DNA from: UBA12191 sp009937185
Lineage (GTDB): Bacteria; Planctomycetota; UBA8108; UBA1146
Assembly (NCBI GenBank): GCA_938075155.1
Contig: CALJGL010000020.1
Coordinates: 10,012-74,011, forward strand
Length of the DNA: 64,000 nucleotides
Direction: 5' to 3'
Shown here piece after piece: positions 49,776-59,154 of the stretch (the first letter of the stretch is position 1; each line of letters starts with the position of its first letter). The translations under genes were made by a program, and so were the position numbers. The notes under the pieces are model-generated. The model saw nothing but the letters and a program-made list of their open reading frames with translations, made no database searches and was not told the DNA's origin.

Positions 49776-51644
49776 TTATCGCGATTGTTGTTCTACCCAA
49801 GATTCCATTCGAGTTCTAAGGATTTGCAACGGCATCGATCCTTCTTTCAACATATGGTCGTGAAATCCTCTGATATCAAACTTCTCTCGCAGACTTTCAC
49901 GGGCTTCCTTTACCAGAGACTGGATTTCTAACTCACCGATCTTGTATGCCAGTGCTTGTCCGGGCCATGCGATATAGCGATCAACTTCTGCTTCGATATT
50001 CTTTTCTGTGAGCGCAGAGTTTTCTTTCATGACTTGTATCGCTTGGGCTCTTGACCATCCCAGCTCATGAATTCCTGTGTCCACAACGAGTCTCAGAGCT
50101 CTCCACATTTCATATGACAACTTACCGAAACGGGAATAGGGATCCTTGTAGAAGCCCATCTGTGTACCTAGAGATTCGGCGTAGAGGCCCCAGCCTTCAA
50201 TGTATGCGGTGAAGTGTGTGGTCTTTCGCCACTTGGGTAAACCTTCTAACTCACCTTGAAGAGCTAATTGTAGATGGTGACCTGGCACGGCTTCGTGGAG
50301 AGCTAATGCTTCCATCTCGTAAATAGGTCGGCTTCGCAAGTCGTAAGTATTAGCGTAAAACCAGCCCGGTTGAGATCCATCTGCGGGGGGGGACATATAA
50401 TATGCCGTTGTTGCGCGAGGGGCTTCGTGCGCAGGAATCTCACGAACTCCATAAGGTGCTCTAGGTAATTTCCCGAACAGATCTGGGAGCCTTGCATCGG
50501 CTCGCTTGCAAATATCTCGGTATCCTTTGAGTAATTCTTCAGAGGACGGGTGATAAAATTCTGGACTATTACGAAGGTGTGCAACAAATGCCCCGAAGTC
50601 CCCATCGAATTCTACTTCTTTAATGATCTCCTGCATCTGACTTCGTATACGTGCCACTTCTCTCAATCCAAGCTGATGGATTTGAGTGGCAGACTTTCCT
50701 GTTGTGGTGTGTTGTCGGATGCAATGACCATAGTAATCAGAACCTGTTGGAAACATATAAGCACCGAAGCTGTCTCGACAGAGAGGGATATAAGATTCCT
50801 CAAGGTATTGAGAGAGAGATCTCAAAGCAGGCACGACTTCGTCTGAGATGACCGTTTGTGCTCGCTGACACAAAAGTTGCCATTCGTCGGAGGTCATTCC
50901 GGGAGGCATCATCCGAAACGGATTATAGAAGAGAGAGTCTTTCACTTCGGGCTGTGTGCAGGCTGAAAATTGATCTAGCACCCCTTGAAGAGTTACTGCT
51001 GGAGGAAGAAATCCGTCTGCTACAGCTTTCTCTAGGATCTCTTTGAATCCAGAGATATACCGAGGGACTTGCTGGAGTCGCGAAAGGTATGCCTCGAAGT
51101 CTCTTTTCTTGAGAAATTTCATTTGAGAAGAAAGCCTTGGAAGCCACATTTGTGGGCCTCGTCTTTGATTGATAGGTGTGAGATGGGTTCCGACTCTAAT
51201 CCCATCGAGTTTGTTCTCTAAAATCATCAGCAACATTTTTGCCTGCTGTTGTTCTGAAGCGGGAAGGACATTCAAGTCGAGTGCGTAGATGCCGGTTTGA
51301 AGTTCGAAGTAAATCTTTAGATCACGATCGATTGTGGCGACACCTGACTCCGCGAGGTGAAATTCTGCGTCTTTGTTTCCATACTCTGCAGCCAGAGATG
51401 GGGACGTTTCTAATTTAAACTCCCAGTACTTTTCGTAGATCTCCGAAAGAGCCTTACGAACAGACTCTTCAGAGGAAGATCCTGAAGAAGCCGGGGGTAG
51501 GGGAGTTTGTGAACTCAAATTCATGGGAGATAGAATCAACCCAATGAGGAAGATCAACAAGCACCTATGAGATGGACTTGTCTTTATTGCTGAGATGTAT
51601 GGGAAGCCGGAATTAATGGCTCTCCCTATTTCTTTTGAGGTCAT
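49776..51644 (-). CDS. DUF885-family exported protein (putative metallopeptidase)
   Basis: 622 residues. A hydrophobic segment about 29-42 (L-L-I-F-L-I-G-L-I-L-S-P) acts as signal peptide, after a basic N-terminal lead. The DUF885 hallmark L-H-E-A-V-P-G-H-H-L-Q lies at about 435-450; its H-E-x-x-x-x-H-H is presumed to bind metal. A-F-Y-W-like segments (Y-M-S-P-P-A-D-G; F-Y-A-N-T-Y-D-L) are typical. Members are linked to peptide hydrolysis, but evidence is limited. Single gene, convergent with the SDR at 49753. Confidence 0.85.
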   Translation of the reverse strand: MTSKEIGRAINSGFPYISAIKTSPSHRCLLIFLIGLILSPMNLSSQTPLPPASSGSSSEESVRKALSEIYEKYWEFKLETSPSLAAEYGNKDAEFHLAESGVATIDRDLKIYFELQTGIYALDLNVLPASEQQQAKMLLMILENKLDGIRVGTHLTPINQRRGPQMWLPRLSSQMKFLKKRDFEAYLSRLQQVPRYISGFKEILEKAVADGFLPPAVTLQGVLDQFSACTQPEVKDSLFYNPFRMMPPGMTSDEWQLLCQRAQTVISDEVVPALRSLSQYLEESYIPLCRDSFGAYMFPTGSDYYGHCIRQHTTTGKSATQIHQLGLREVARIRSQMQEIIKEVEFDGDFGAFVAHLRNSPEFYHPSSEELLKGYRDICKRADARLPDLFGKLPRAPYGVREIPAHEAPRATTAYYMSPPADGSQPGWFYANTYDLRSRPIYEMEALALHEAVPGHHLQLALQGELEGLPKWRKTTHFTAYIEGWGLYAESLGTQMGFYKDPYSRFGKLSYEMWRALRLVVDTGIHELGWSRAQAIQVMKENSALTEKNIEAEVDRYIAWPGQALAYKIGELEIQSLVKEARESLREKFDIRGFHDHMLKEGSMPLQILRTRMESWVEQQSR

Positions 51645-51711
51645 GAACGCTTCTCCCTTGGCTCGAGGGATAGATACTATAGACGGGTATGAGTCGAAGA
51701 TAAATGTCCGA

Positions 51712-52416
51712 TTATCTCGGTTGTGAAGTCTTTATCCGTGACGAGGCAGGGACGATATTGATCTCATCTACGAGGCAGTCTTCTAGGGAGATCTGAAATC
51801 GATCTCTGAATTCTCCAGGGAAAAAGCGGTCCAATTTCCCGGTGGCCTCTGCGAGTGGAACTCCAATGATGGACGATTTAATGGGTGTGTGAATCCTACC
51901 GTCGGGCCATTGAAAAATGCCGAGCATTAAAAGGCCGAAGAGAAGTGCTGCCATGCCGCCCCCCATGAGAGCTCCCAGTATCGAATCGCATGCCAATAGA
52001 GTTCTGTCAAAGAAGCTTCTGAAGAAAAATGTAACGAGCATCGTTAAGGCTATACAGCAGATGAAAATCGTTAATCCCGACAAGATCTGAGCACCGAGAG
52101 GGCCGAGTTCTAATCTGACAGTGGCAAAGGTTTCACTCATGGATAATGGAATAGAAAACTCCATGGAGAGTAAAGCACCCAATGTTGAGCCAAAGAGAAG
52201 AGCTGTCGATCGATAAAATCCAAGTCCTGCACCCGTGAAGAGTCCTGCGAGCATTCCAAGAATAATAACGACGTCGATCCAGTTGGATTGAATCCAGAAG
52301 CGGGATAGATTGTCCGCCGCTCTGGAACCGTCAAGCCATTCAGGTAGGATGAATAGGCACTGAGGGAGGGGCAGAGAAGAGAAGATGGCGGGAATATTTG
52401 AAACGAGATCGAGCAT
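51712..52416 (-). CDS. CvpA-family membrane protein
   Basis: 234 residues. A short N-terminal hydrophobic patch, then W-I-D-V-V-I-I-L-G-M-L-A-G-L-F-T-G-A, the usual CvpA first helix with D, followed by three more helices (about 65-80, 107-130, 145-167). CvpA proteins are linked to colicin V production and, in many bacteria, envelope homeostasis. A C-terminal cytoplasmic or periplasmic tail of about 65 residues is not conserved. Confidence 0.7.
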   Translation of the reverse strand: MLDLVSNIPAIFSSLPLPQCLFILPEWLDGSRAADNLSRFWIQSNWIDVVIILGMLAGLFTGAGLGFYRSTALLFGSTLGALLSMEFSIPLSMSETFATVRLELGPLGAQILSGLTIFICCIALTMLVTFFFRSFFDRTLLACDSILGALMGGGMAALLFGLLMLGIFQWPDGRIHTPIKSSIIGVPLAEATGKLDRFFPGEFRDRFQISLEDCLVDEINIVPASSRIKTSQPR

Positions 52417-52647
52417 CCGGGCGTTTTTCTCCTTTCTCTAGCGGTACTACAGATTCGTCCGAATGCGAAAAAATGTCAAGTGAGCCGTCGGATTAGCCAA
52501 TAGGAGTCTCTCAAGACCATTCCCATGAGATCTGTTGAGGAACTCGACGATTCCCAAAAGTTTTTCAGGACAGTAAAACAGGTGAGTGGCACTGATTCGG
52601 TCGTCTTCAGGTCAGCGAATAAGGGCTTGGGCCCTAGGAGTAAAAGT

Positions 52648-53448
52648 ATGTCGGGATTCCTCAATGGAATGACAATTCTCGTCACCGGTGCAAGTGATGG
52701 AATAGGTGCAGAGCTTGCGAAGGAACTTGCAGATGCAGGGGCAGGGACTCTTGTTCTTTCTGGAAGAGATATGAAAAGACTGGAGAGAACCAGAGATCAA
52801 TGTTCGGTTCCCTGTGAATTAGTATGCGCTGATTTGTCTTCGAAGAAGGGTGTAGAGTCGTTATTGCAGAGCATCTCGCATCTCGAAATCGACGGTCTCG
52901 TAAATAATGCAGGAGTGGGGTTAGGAGGAGGATTTTCAGAATCGTCCTGTGCAGATCAGGAAGATATGATTTACCTCAATTGCCAATCCGTGATGCAGTT
53001 GACTCACCACTTGTTGGATCCGATGAAAAAGCGGGGAAAAGGTTTCATATTGTTTGTGGGATCGATGATTGGTTTTGTCGGCGGCCCCGGAATGACGACT
53101 TACAGCGCCACAAAGGGATTCGTAAATCGATTTTCTGAGACACTTCGGTGGGAGTTAGAAGGCACTGGGGTTCGTGTGACTCTTCTGGCTCCTGGAGTGA
53201 CCCGAACTTCATTCTTTACCAGTGCTGGCATATCAGAGGATCATATTCGATCTGGGCAGATGGGCGCAGGTAAAGTGGCGAAAGTCGCAGTAAGGGGAAT
53301 CTTGAAAAGGAAAGCCACTGTTATCCCCGGGGTCCTCAATAACATATTGTTTCAAATGTTGAGGTTTGTCCCCAGAGGGCAGATTGGTTTTGTATCAAGA
53401 AAGATGTTTGCAAAAATTTACAAAGATACTGAGGGAACATCGAATTAG
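52648..53448 (+). CDS. Short-chain dehydrogenase/reductase
   Basis: 266 residues with T-G-A-S-D-G-I-G (about 11-18), N-N-A-G-V-G, Ser in V-G-S-M-I-G, and Y-S-A-T-K. A family close to DltE/SDR-c types that reduce long-chain ketones; the C-terminal R-F-V-P-R-G-Q-I-G-F fits. The ATG at 52648 has AGGAG at 7 nt; a longer open frame from 52525 is unsupported. The end falls in a 15-bp tandem repeat (separate entry). Confidence 0.85.
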   Translation: MSGFLNGMTILVTGASDGIGAELAKELADAGAGTLVLSGRDMKRLERTRDQCSVPCELVCADLSSKKGVESLLQSISHLEIDGLVNNAGVGLGGGFSESSCADQEDMIYLNCQSVMQLTHHLLDPMKKRGKGFILFVGSMIGFVGGPGMTTYSATKGFVNRFSETLRWELEGTGVRVTLLAPGVTRTSFFTSAGISEDHIRSGQMGAGKVAKVAVRGILKRKATVIPGVLNNILFQMLRFVPRGQIGFVSRKMFAKIYKDTEGTSN

Positions 53449-53484
53449 AGCAGATCGAACTAGAACAGATCGAACTAGAACAGA
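53440..53484 (+). repeat. 15-bp tandem repeat, three copies, over an SDR stop codon
   Basis: TCGAATTAGAGCAGA, then TCGAACTAGAACAGA twice. The first unit includes the SDR stop TAG, and each later unit carries the TAG in the same frame, so readthrough would stop at once. Confidence 0.9.
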
Positions 53485-53516
53485 GCTCTAGCAATATGAA
53501 AGTACTCCTTGAGAGA

Positions 53517-53915
53517 CTATTGGCGAGTCGTCGGTAAACCTCTTGAGTGCCAACCAGGGAACGTCACATTACCAAGGACGTCTGTTTCACCAATGAATCC
53601 TCCGCGCATGTCGTGAAGATTCGTGTAGCCTTTGTCTGAGAGAATATCTGCTGCTTTTTGCGAGCGGCCGCCTTTTTGGCAACCCAGAATGATTTTTGAG
53701 TCGGCTTTAAATTCCTGATCGACAACCTCAGAAAACTCTGGATTCATACGAAGGCCGACTCCGCCTTCTCCACGAATCATGACTGGAATGTTTCTGGAGT
53801 CGGGAACATGACCTTCCACAAACTCTTCAGGCATACGGACATCGAGATATGTGAACCCCTGATCCGATTGAAGTAGATCGTGCGCTTTGTCTGGATCGAT
53901 ACGTTTGATGACCAT
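53517..53915 (-). CDS. Rhodanese-like domain protein
   Basis: 132 residues, a single rhodanese domain. Y-L-D-V-R-M-P-E-E-F-V-E-G-H-V-P is the CDC25 or rhodanese N-terminal signature; Cys79 in L-G-C-Q-K-G-G-R-S is the active-site loop. It likely carries persulphide sulphur in the cytoplasm. Single gene, ending near the SDR repeat. Confidence 0.85.
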   Translation of the reverse strand: MVIKRIDPDKAHDLLQSDQGFTYLDVRMPEEFVEGHVPDSRNIPVMIRGEGGVGLRMNPEFSEVVDQEFKADSKIILGCQKGGRSQKAADILSDKGYTNLHDMRGGFIGETDVLGNVTFPGWHSRGLPTTRQ

Positions 53916-54233
53916 GAAACCCCACCTTTGTTCTTCCTACTCAAAGCCCACTTGCATTACCTGAATGGTTTTTTCTCTTAAAAGCTCGTCGAAGATCCCG
54001 GACGAAAAGCCTAGGGAAAAACGTCAGCATGAAAGGAAGTGAACCTGGCAACTTGCCTTGATATCAGGTTATCGAGAGGTCGATGGCTCGCCTCACCAAT
54101 GCCTGTATATCGTGTTCGGAAATAGGACTGCTGTCAACCGACGACCATCAGTCTAAATGTCTGAAAATAGACTCCTTTGGCGATATGTAGACATTTTAGG
54201 AAAGTCTCGAACAGGTCCAGCCGAGAGCTTGAT
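53916..54233. other. Gap without recognisable gene
   Basis: About 320 bp. No supported ORF. An inverted repeat C-T-A-A-A-T-G-T-C-T (54153-54162) with a matching A-G-A-C-A-T-T-T-T-A-G (54189-54199) could be a terminator-like hairpin downstream of the CPBP gene or a regulatory site, with a long loop. The promoter of the rhodanese gene should lie at the left. Confidence 0.4.
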
Positions 54234-54866
54234 TTATCGGTCTTCGATTTCTCGAGGAGAAGTGGGATCAGGAATCGGATTCTCATCACTGGAGAAAGTT
54301 TTCAATGCAGAATTCTTTCGGGCTTTCGAAAGATGCGATAAACCCAAGAAGTTGATGATGAAGTGAGCGGAAGTGGCCCCGGTCACTCCTATTACAGGCT
54401 GTTCCGACAGCTCACCGAGCATGAGTCCTGCGAAGAAAGCCAAAAATGGCCAAACCAACAATTCTCGTTTTCCGGTCCAATGTGCGAGACCAAAAAGAAA
54501 ACTCGTGAGCCATAGTCCTAAATAGGGCTGAATAAGTGCTCGAAACAAGAGTTCTTCAGAGATCGACGAAATCAGAGCAAGGAAGAAAATTTCTCCGAGC
54601 ACCATTCCTTCAAAGTGTACTGCTAAGTGAGAATCCATTTTTGAAGTCCAACTGAAGCGCTGCGATATAGATCGGTAACAAATCTGGAAACAAAGACCAA
54701 TACCTGCACCGATCAGGAGAGATGTCGTGAGATGTGCGATACTTTGAAAACTGAAGAATTTTATGCCCTTTAGAAGCAATATCGAGATCACCGCTACAGT
54801 GGCAATGATGAGATGGAATAGCATCCCAGCGTTAAAAATTGTTCGAGGTGACGAGAGCAAGATCAA
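54234..54866 (-). CDS. CPBP-family intramembrane protease (CAAX-like)
   Basis: 210 residues with six or so helices. Motif 1, S-E-E-L-L-F-R-A (E-E-x-x-x-R), and later conserved His residues (G-L-A-H-W; S-A-H-F-I-I-N-F) mark the CPBP/Abi glutamic endopeptidase family. It starts by ATGA overlap with the queG stop. Target unknown. Confidence 0.85.
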   Translation of the reverse strand: MILLSSPRTIFNAGMLFHLIIATVAVISILLLKGIKFFSFQSIAHLTTSLLIGAGIGLCFQICYRSISQRFSWTSKMDSHLAVHFEGMVLGEIFFLALISSISEELLFRALIQPYLGLWLTSFLFGLAHWTGKRELLVWPFLAFFAGLMLGELSEQPVIGVTGATSAHFIINFLGLSHLSKARKNSALKTFSSDENPIPDPTSPREIEDR

Positions 54867-55813
54867 GAAGGAGACTCATTTCTCTCTTGGATAATTTGTT
54901 GGGCGTTTCGCTTTAATCCGGTAATTCCTGTCCGGGTCACAGGTGTTCCAGCGAACATTTCCAACCATTCTTCGTGAGTCGCATCTATTATCTGCTCGGA
55001 AGATTCTGGTGGGGTGCGCGGCTCAAGGTCCTTGTGAATAGGCGGATCTATTCTGCCGGGGCGAGTATTCCAGGGGCATACTTCTTGGCACACATCACAT
55101 CCGAAGAGCCAGTTGTGTAGTCGAGCATCTGCGGGTAAATCGCCACGATGTTCTATTGTCCAATATGAAATACATTTTCGGGCATCAATGGTACGTGGCT
55201 TAATTATCGCTTGGGTCGGGCAAGCATCTAGGCAGCGAGTGCATGAACCACAATGATCGGTAATTTGCTGAGTCACTGGGAAGATACGATCGGTGACAAT
55301 CCCACCTAAAAAAAACCAACTACCAATTTCCTTATTGAGGATTAATCCATTTTTTCCGATCCAACCCAGCCCTGAGATTTCGGCCCAATCTCTTTCAAGG
55401 ATAGGGGAGGCGTCTACGCAGTACCAAGTCTTCCATTTTCCATTCTCCGAGATATGGTTGCTGAGATCCTGAAGCATCGGTTTCATGACTTTGTGATAAT
55501 CTCTTCCCCTGGCGTAGCGGGCGATTTTTGGTGCAGTTGGATGGGAGTCCGACTTCGAAGAATAAGGAAGATTCACCATAATGATACTCTTTGCCGCCTG
55601 AAGGCTCTTTCTCGGATCGAGGCGACGATCTGTGTTTCGGGTCAACCATTCCATTCCAGCATGCATCCCTGAATCGATCCATGATTGAAATTTTTCAGCA
55701 TGGGGGGACCGGTCTGCTCTGGCAATGCCTAGAGAATGAAAGCCGATTTCACGAGCATAGGAGTCAAGATTTTTGAGTGAGGAATTCTCACTCCCTAATG
55801 GGTCGGTTATCAT
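54863..55813 (-). CDS. queG: Epoxyqueuosine reductase
   Basis: 316 residues. Performs the last step of queuosine synthesis in tRNA, using cobalamin and two [4Fe-4S] clusters. Visible: C-G-S-C-T-R-C-L-D-A-C-P (first cluster) and later C-D-V-C-Q-E-V-C-P-W-N (second), with family core R-Y-A-R-G-R-D-Y-H and G-W-I-G-K-N-G-L. The length is a little below the usual 350-380, without the HEAT tail. Divergent from the prenyltransferase. Confidence 0.95.
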   Translation of the reverse strand: MITDPLGSENSSLKNLDSYAREIGFHSLGIARADRSPHAEKFQSWIDSGMHAGMEWLTRNTDRRLDPRKSLQAAKSIIMVNLPYSSKSDSHPTAPKIARYARGRDYHKVMKPMLQDLSNHISENGKWKTWYCVDASPILERDWAEISGLGWIGKNGLILNKEIGSWFFLGGIVTDRIFPVTQQITDHCGSCTRCLDACPTQAIIKPRTIDARKCISYWTIEHRGDLPADARLHNWLFGCDVCQEVCPWNTRPGRIDPPIHKDLEPRTPPESSEQIIDATHEEWLEMFAGTPVTRTGITGLKRNAQQIIQERNESPS

Positions 55814-55834
55814 GCCAGCCTCCGTCGAAATCAG

Positions 55835-56815
55835 ATGTTACCCCAGTTCAATGAAATGTGGAGAAGGAGAAAACCGAATTTGATGCCTCTCTCTCAACAT
55901 CTCCCCGAAAAAGACTCTCGTTCTCCATGGGTTTTTCTGCGTCTGTTAAGAGTTACTCACTGGATAAAAAATGTATTCGTATTTCTTCCTCTCCCTTTTG
56001 CTTTGGCGACAGGGGCGGAATTAGTTCCGCTTTCTTTTTTACTCGGATTGTCAGGATTTTGTCTTTTGAACTCCTCTGTCTACATTTTTAACGATGTGAA
56101 AGATAGACATCGAGACGCAGAGCATCCTTCGAAAAGATACAGGCCTGTGGCCTCTGGTGAAGTTAGTTTGAGCATGGCCAAGAAGTTAAGTTTGGTTCTT
56201 GGGATTCTGGGAATGGATCTATTGGGATTAGGGGCTTATTACGGCGGCTGCAACTATCTTGACTTTCGAGAAACTATATTGAGTCTCCCAGGGATAGGCC
56301 TTACGTATATTATCGCAAATGTGATCTACACAGTTTGGGTGAGGTCTGTCGTTTGGTTGGATGTCTTTTTTCTGGGTCTTTTTTTTCTACTAAGGCTGAT
56401 TCTAGGTTGTTCACTCTCGGGGGTGTATCCCAGCGCGATGTTATTGCTGACCGGTTTTAGTTTGGCCTTGATGATGGCGATAGGGAAAAGGTATTCAGAA
56501 CTCTCCAGCGGTTTGGGATCTGTATTCCGAAATAGCTTGGGTACATATTCGACAGGAACTCTTGCCTTTGCCTTTCGAGGGAGTGCTTTAGTTTCTCTGC
56601 TAGGCTATGGGTGGTATTGCTGGTCTTCTCCCTTGATGGATTCATCGGGGTGGTGGTGGAGTATATGTCCTGTTGCGATCGGTCTCGTGAAGTATCACCG
56701 AGAGGTGATCCGTGCGGATGGTCAAATAGAGCCGGTTGAGTTAGTTCTTGGCTCATATTGGCCGATTTTGGTGCTGGTCCTTTGGGTGGTGTCATTAATG
56801 ACAAGTATGAGATAA
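55835..56815 (+). CDS. UbiA-family prenyltransferase (DPPR-synthase-like)
   Basis: 326 residues with about eight helices. The first Asp motif N-D-V-K-D-R-H-R-D-A-E-H-P-S-K-R-Y-R-P (N-D-x-x-D-x-x-x-D) and L-R-V-T-H-W-I-K-N-V-F-V-F at the entrance match UbiA enzymes of the decaprenylphosphate phosphoribosyltransferase kind, which attach a phosphoribosyl group to polyprenyl phosphate. The second motif region is K-R-Y-S-E-L. The start is ATG 55835; an ATG about 45 nt later (M-P-L-S-Q-H) could also serve. Pathway partners are not visible. Confidence 0.8.
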   Translation: MLPQFNEMWRRRKPNLMPLSQHLPEKDSRSPWVFLRLLRVTHWIKNVFVFLPLPFALATGAELVPLSFLLGLSGFCLLNSSVYIFNDVKDRHRDAEHPSKRYRPVASGEVSLSMAKKLSLVLGILGMDLLGLGAYYGGCNYLDFRETILSLPGIGLTYIIANVIYTVWVRSVVWLDVFFLGLFFLLRLILGCSLSGVYPSAMLLLTGFSLALMMAIGKRYSELSSGLGSVFRNSLGTYSTGTLAFAFRGSALVSLLGYGWYCWSSPLMDSSGWWWSICPVAIGLVKYHREVIRADGQIEPVELVLGSYWPILVLVLWVVSLMTSMR

Positions 56816-57042
56816 GAAATGAGTTCCTATAATTAATAGATAGTAAATAGAGGTGTTATAAAATTGATAGGACAGGAATACGTTAAGTATCTGCGGGCTA
56901 TTGGATTTGTGTGAAACACATTTTAGAAGGGTGCAGTGGCGTAGAAATGTGTATATAATCCAGAAACGAAATATTATTCGCTGTTAAGACTATTTTTCTT
57001 AGCGTGTGTGAGTGTGTTACTTATTAAAAAATTGGAACATAA

Positions 57043-57987
57043 ATGACCTCTTTCAACTTGTCACAAGCCATAGGTAATTTGAAATCACCTATTTTGGTAG
57101 TTGGTTGGCCCGGTTTGGGGAATGTGGCTTCTTCATGCGTAAGAACTCTGATTAATTCTACAAATTCAATGGTGGTCTCCGCTTTAGATCCACGTGAGCA
57201 CTTTGAGATTGAAGATATTGAAGTGAAAAATGGCGTTTGCTTTCCTGGGAAACTTCCCCAACTTCTTTTTAGGATCATCGTTACAAATTCCGATCACGAC
57301 TTGGTTGTTTTCACCCCAGAGAGTCAGCCGCAGTCTGAATCGATGGAACTGGCCCAAAAGTTAATATCTGTAGCACTATCAACGTTCAACATTCAGAAAG
57401 TGATCACTTTCGCTGCTATTTCAGGAGCCGTTGAGCCAGAAGACGATCCAAAAGTTTCTTTTGCGACTACCGATAGCGTCTTTGGAGAAGAAATCGCGCG
57501 ATTGGGAATAGATCCCATAATAGATCAACGCATCAGTGGCCTGAACGGACTGACTCTCATGGCTGGATACGAGAAAGGCATCATGGGTGCGTGTCTTGCT
57601 TCGGAAATTCCTATTTGGGGTCTTCACACTATTAATCCAAAAGCTACAAAAATATTGCTTCAAACATTTTGTCGCCTCGTAAACCTCAGGTTGAATTTGA
57701 ACCATTTGAATTCCCAGATCTCTGAGCTGGAGGATAGTATGATTCGCCAGCGTGACTCAGTTCGATTAGGACTGAAATCTGATTTCCATATGGAATCAAA
57801 CTTTGCCAATGAAGATCTTACGAAATCGGAAGTGAACAAGTCAGATCTTGACGAGCTGGAACTGCTGTTCTCGCGTGCCAGTTTTGACAGATCTCAAGCT
57901 TCTATATTAAAAGCAGAGTTGGATCGATTAGGTCTGTATGAGAAATTCGAAGATAGATTTCTCGATATTTTTCGCGATTGGAGTTAG
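57043..57987 (+). CDS. PAC2-family (proteasome-assembly-chaperone-like) protein
   Basis: 314 residues. The opening L-V-V-G-W-P-G-L-G-N-V-A, the Q-P-Q-S-E region, V-I-T-F-A-A-I-S-G and a central G-A-C-L-A-S-E-I-P-I-W-G match the PAC2 family. In archaea and actinobacteria such proteins are of uncertain function, sometimes linked to proteasome assembly. No proteasome gene is in the window. The gene and its 227-bp leader (56816-57042) are visibly AT-richer than neighbours. The start is ATG with GGAA 5 nt upstream. The C-terminal 80 residues are a polar helical tail. Confidence 0.7.
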   Translation: MTSFNLSQAIGNLKSPILVVGWPGLGNVASSCVRTLINSTNSMVVSALDPREHFEIEDIEVKNGVCFPGKLPQLLFRIIVTNSDHDLVVFTPESQPQSESMELAQKLISVALSTFNIQKVITFAAISGAVEPEDDPKVSFATTDSVFGEEIARLGIDPIIDQRISGLNGLTLMAGYEKGIMGACLASEIPIWGLHTINPKATKILLQTFCRLVNLRLNLNHLNSQISELEDSMIRQRDSVRLGLKSDFHMESNFANEDLTKSEVNKSDLDELELLFSRASFDRSQASILKAELDRLGLYEKFEDRFLDIFRDWS

Positions 57988-58034
57988 CTAAGGTTTCGAG
58001 CCTGCAGTGAAACTCACCAACTAAAAAAAGATCG

Positions 58035-58064
58035 ATCCTCGTTTTGCTTACGCATGACGAGGAT
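58035..58064. terminator. Bidirectional rho-independent terminator
   Basis: ATCCTCGT (58035-58042) pairs with ACGAGGAT (58057-58064). A-run on the left (AAAAAAAG), TTTTCTTTA on the right. It serves both the PAC2 gene (+) and the dockerin-type gene (-). Confidence 0.75.
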
Positions 58065-58069
58065 TTTCT

Positions 58070-58930
58070 TTATAACCCCTGCTCACAGTCCAAAGAGTCA
58101 TTGGTGAAATCTTCTCCAGGATTCGGAAATGGGACCCATGGCCCTGGTCCATCCAAGAAGAACCAATAGAGAAGAAATATGGCATCCGAAATGTCGGAAA
58201 TGCCGTCATCGTTTGCATCGCCGGCATCTAGGCAAGCCGGTTGTGGACCTGATAAGAACGTGTAATCCAAATGGAAAATTACGTCTGCTAGATCGACTTG
58301 AGAATCCATATTTACGTCCCCCCGAATGAATACTTGAGGGACGGGTGGGAATACGATTTCGATGGATCCTGGAAGCAGGACTTCGACATTCACAGATTGT
58401 GTTCCGAAGACGAGCATGTTCGAGATAGGCGGATTACCAAATCCATCCTCAGGATTGAATGAGACAACAGATTCAGGAGCGGACAAGGATACGTTTCCAT
58501 GCAGGAATGCGATTTCCTGAGAAAATCCCAGCGATGGTAAGGTTTGGCCATTAAAGGGAGGGAGCGCGTCGAAGAGTACTCCGCAAATGATCGTTTGAGA
58601 AACGTCGTCGATTTGCTCTTGAACGTATTCTGCTTGAATCGCTCCTGCGAGAGTTCCTTGGACGTCTATCATCATGTTATCGAGTGGGAATGGGGTGGGC
58701 CCTGAAAAGCTCATTGAAAAACTGAATCCAGCGATGTTTCCGGACCAATTTCCCAGTATCGGCAAATTGAAATCTTGTCCAGGCTCAACGGAGATTTCTC
58801 CCACGTCCAGTAAGGTCGTCTGAGCATTGAGTCCCGAGGATCCCGTTGGTAACGAAACAATCAGGCAAAATATAAGACATTTCAAGAAATTGACGATCAA
58901 GGTAAAGCTCTGTTTTCTAAGTGTAATCAT
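58070..58930 (-). CDS. Secreted cohesin-like/dockerin-like protein
   Basis: 286 residues from the ATG at 58930 (M-I-T-L-R-K-Q-S-F), preceded by AGGAG; a GTG at 58948 is possible. A signal peptide (to A-Q) precedes a cohesin-like beta-sandwich of about 150 residues (V-G-E-I-S-V-E-P-G-Q-D-F-N-L-P-I) and then a dockerin-like pair: F-I-R-G-D-V-N-M-D-S-Q-V-D-L-A-D-V and D-A-N-D-D-G-I-S-D-I-S-D-A. Probably extracellular. It could bind a partner by its own cohesin/dockerin-type modules; the ligand is unknown. Confidence 0.8.
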   Translation of the reverse strand: MITLRKQSFTLIVNFLKCLIFCLIVSLPTGSSGLNAQTTLLDVGEISVEPGQDFNLPILGNWSGNIAGFSFSMSFSGPTPFPLDNMMIDVQGTLAGAIQAEYVQEQIDDVSQTIICGVLFDALPPFNGQTLPSLGFSQEIAFLHGNVSLSAPESVVSFNPEDGFGNPPISNMLVFGTQSVNVEVLLPGSIEIVFPPVPQVFIRGDVNMDSQVDLADVIFHLDYTFLSGPQPACLDAGDANDDGISDISDAIFLLYWFFLDGPGPWVPFPNPGEDFTNDSLDCEQGL

Positions 58931-59154
58931 AGTCTCCTGCCTCGTCACATCCTGTACGTATGCCCTGCAGGGGGGCGGATGTGAAGTGAGTCACTGCGGC
59001 GGGCCGCCCACTCCTTTGAATATGCTCCGGAATCGCTCCCGAGCGGACAAGTCAGCGATTATCATGCTGACAGGCCGTTCATTTAGAATCCTGAAACGTA
59101 CTTGTTATGATAACCCCTGAATCGTTGCTCTCAAGTAGCATAAGGGAGTGGAAA

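Noticed and set aside
53676..53696. Sequence TTTTTGGCAACCCAGAAT resembling the metal operator
   Set aside because: Only the left half matches; it is inside the rhodanese coding region (G-C-Q-K), so explained by protein.
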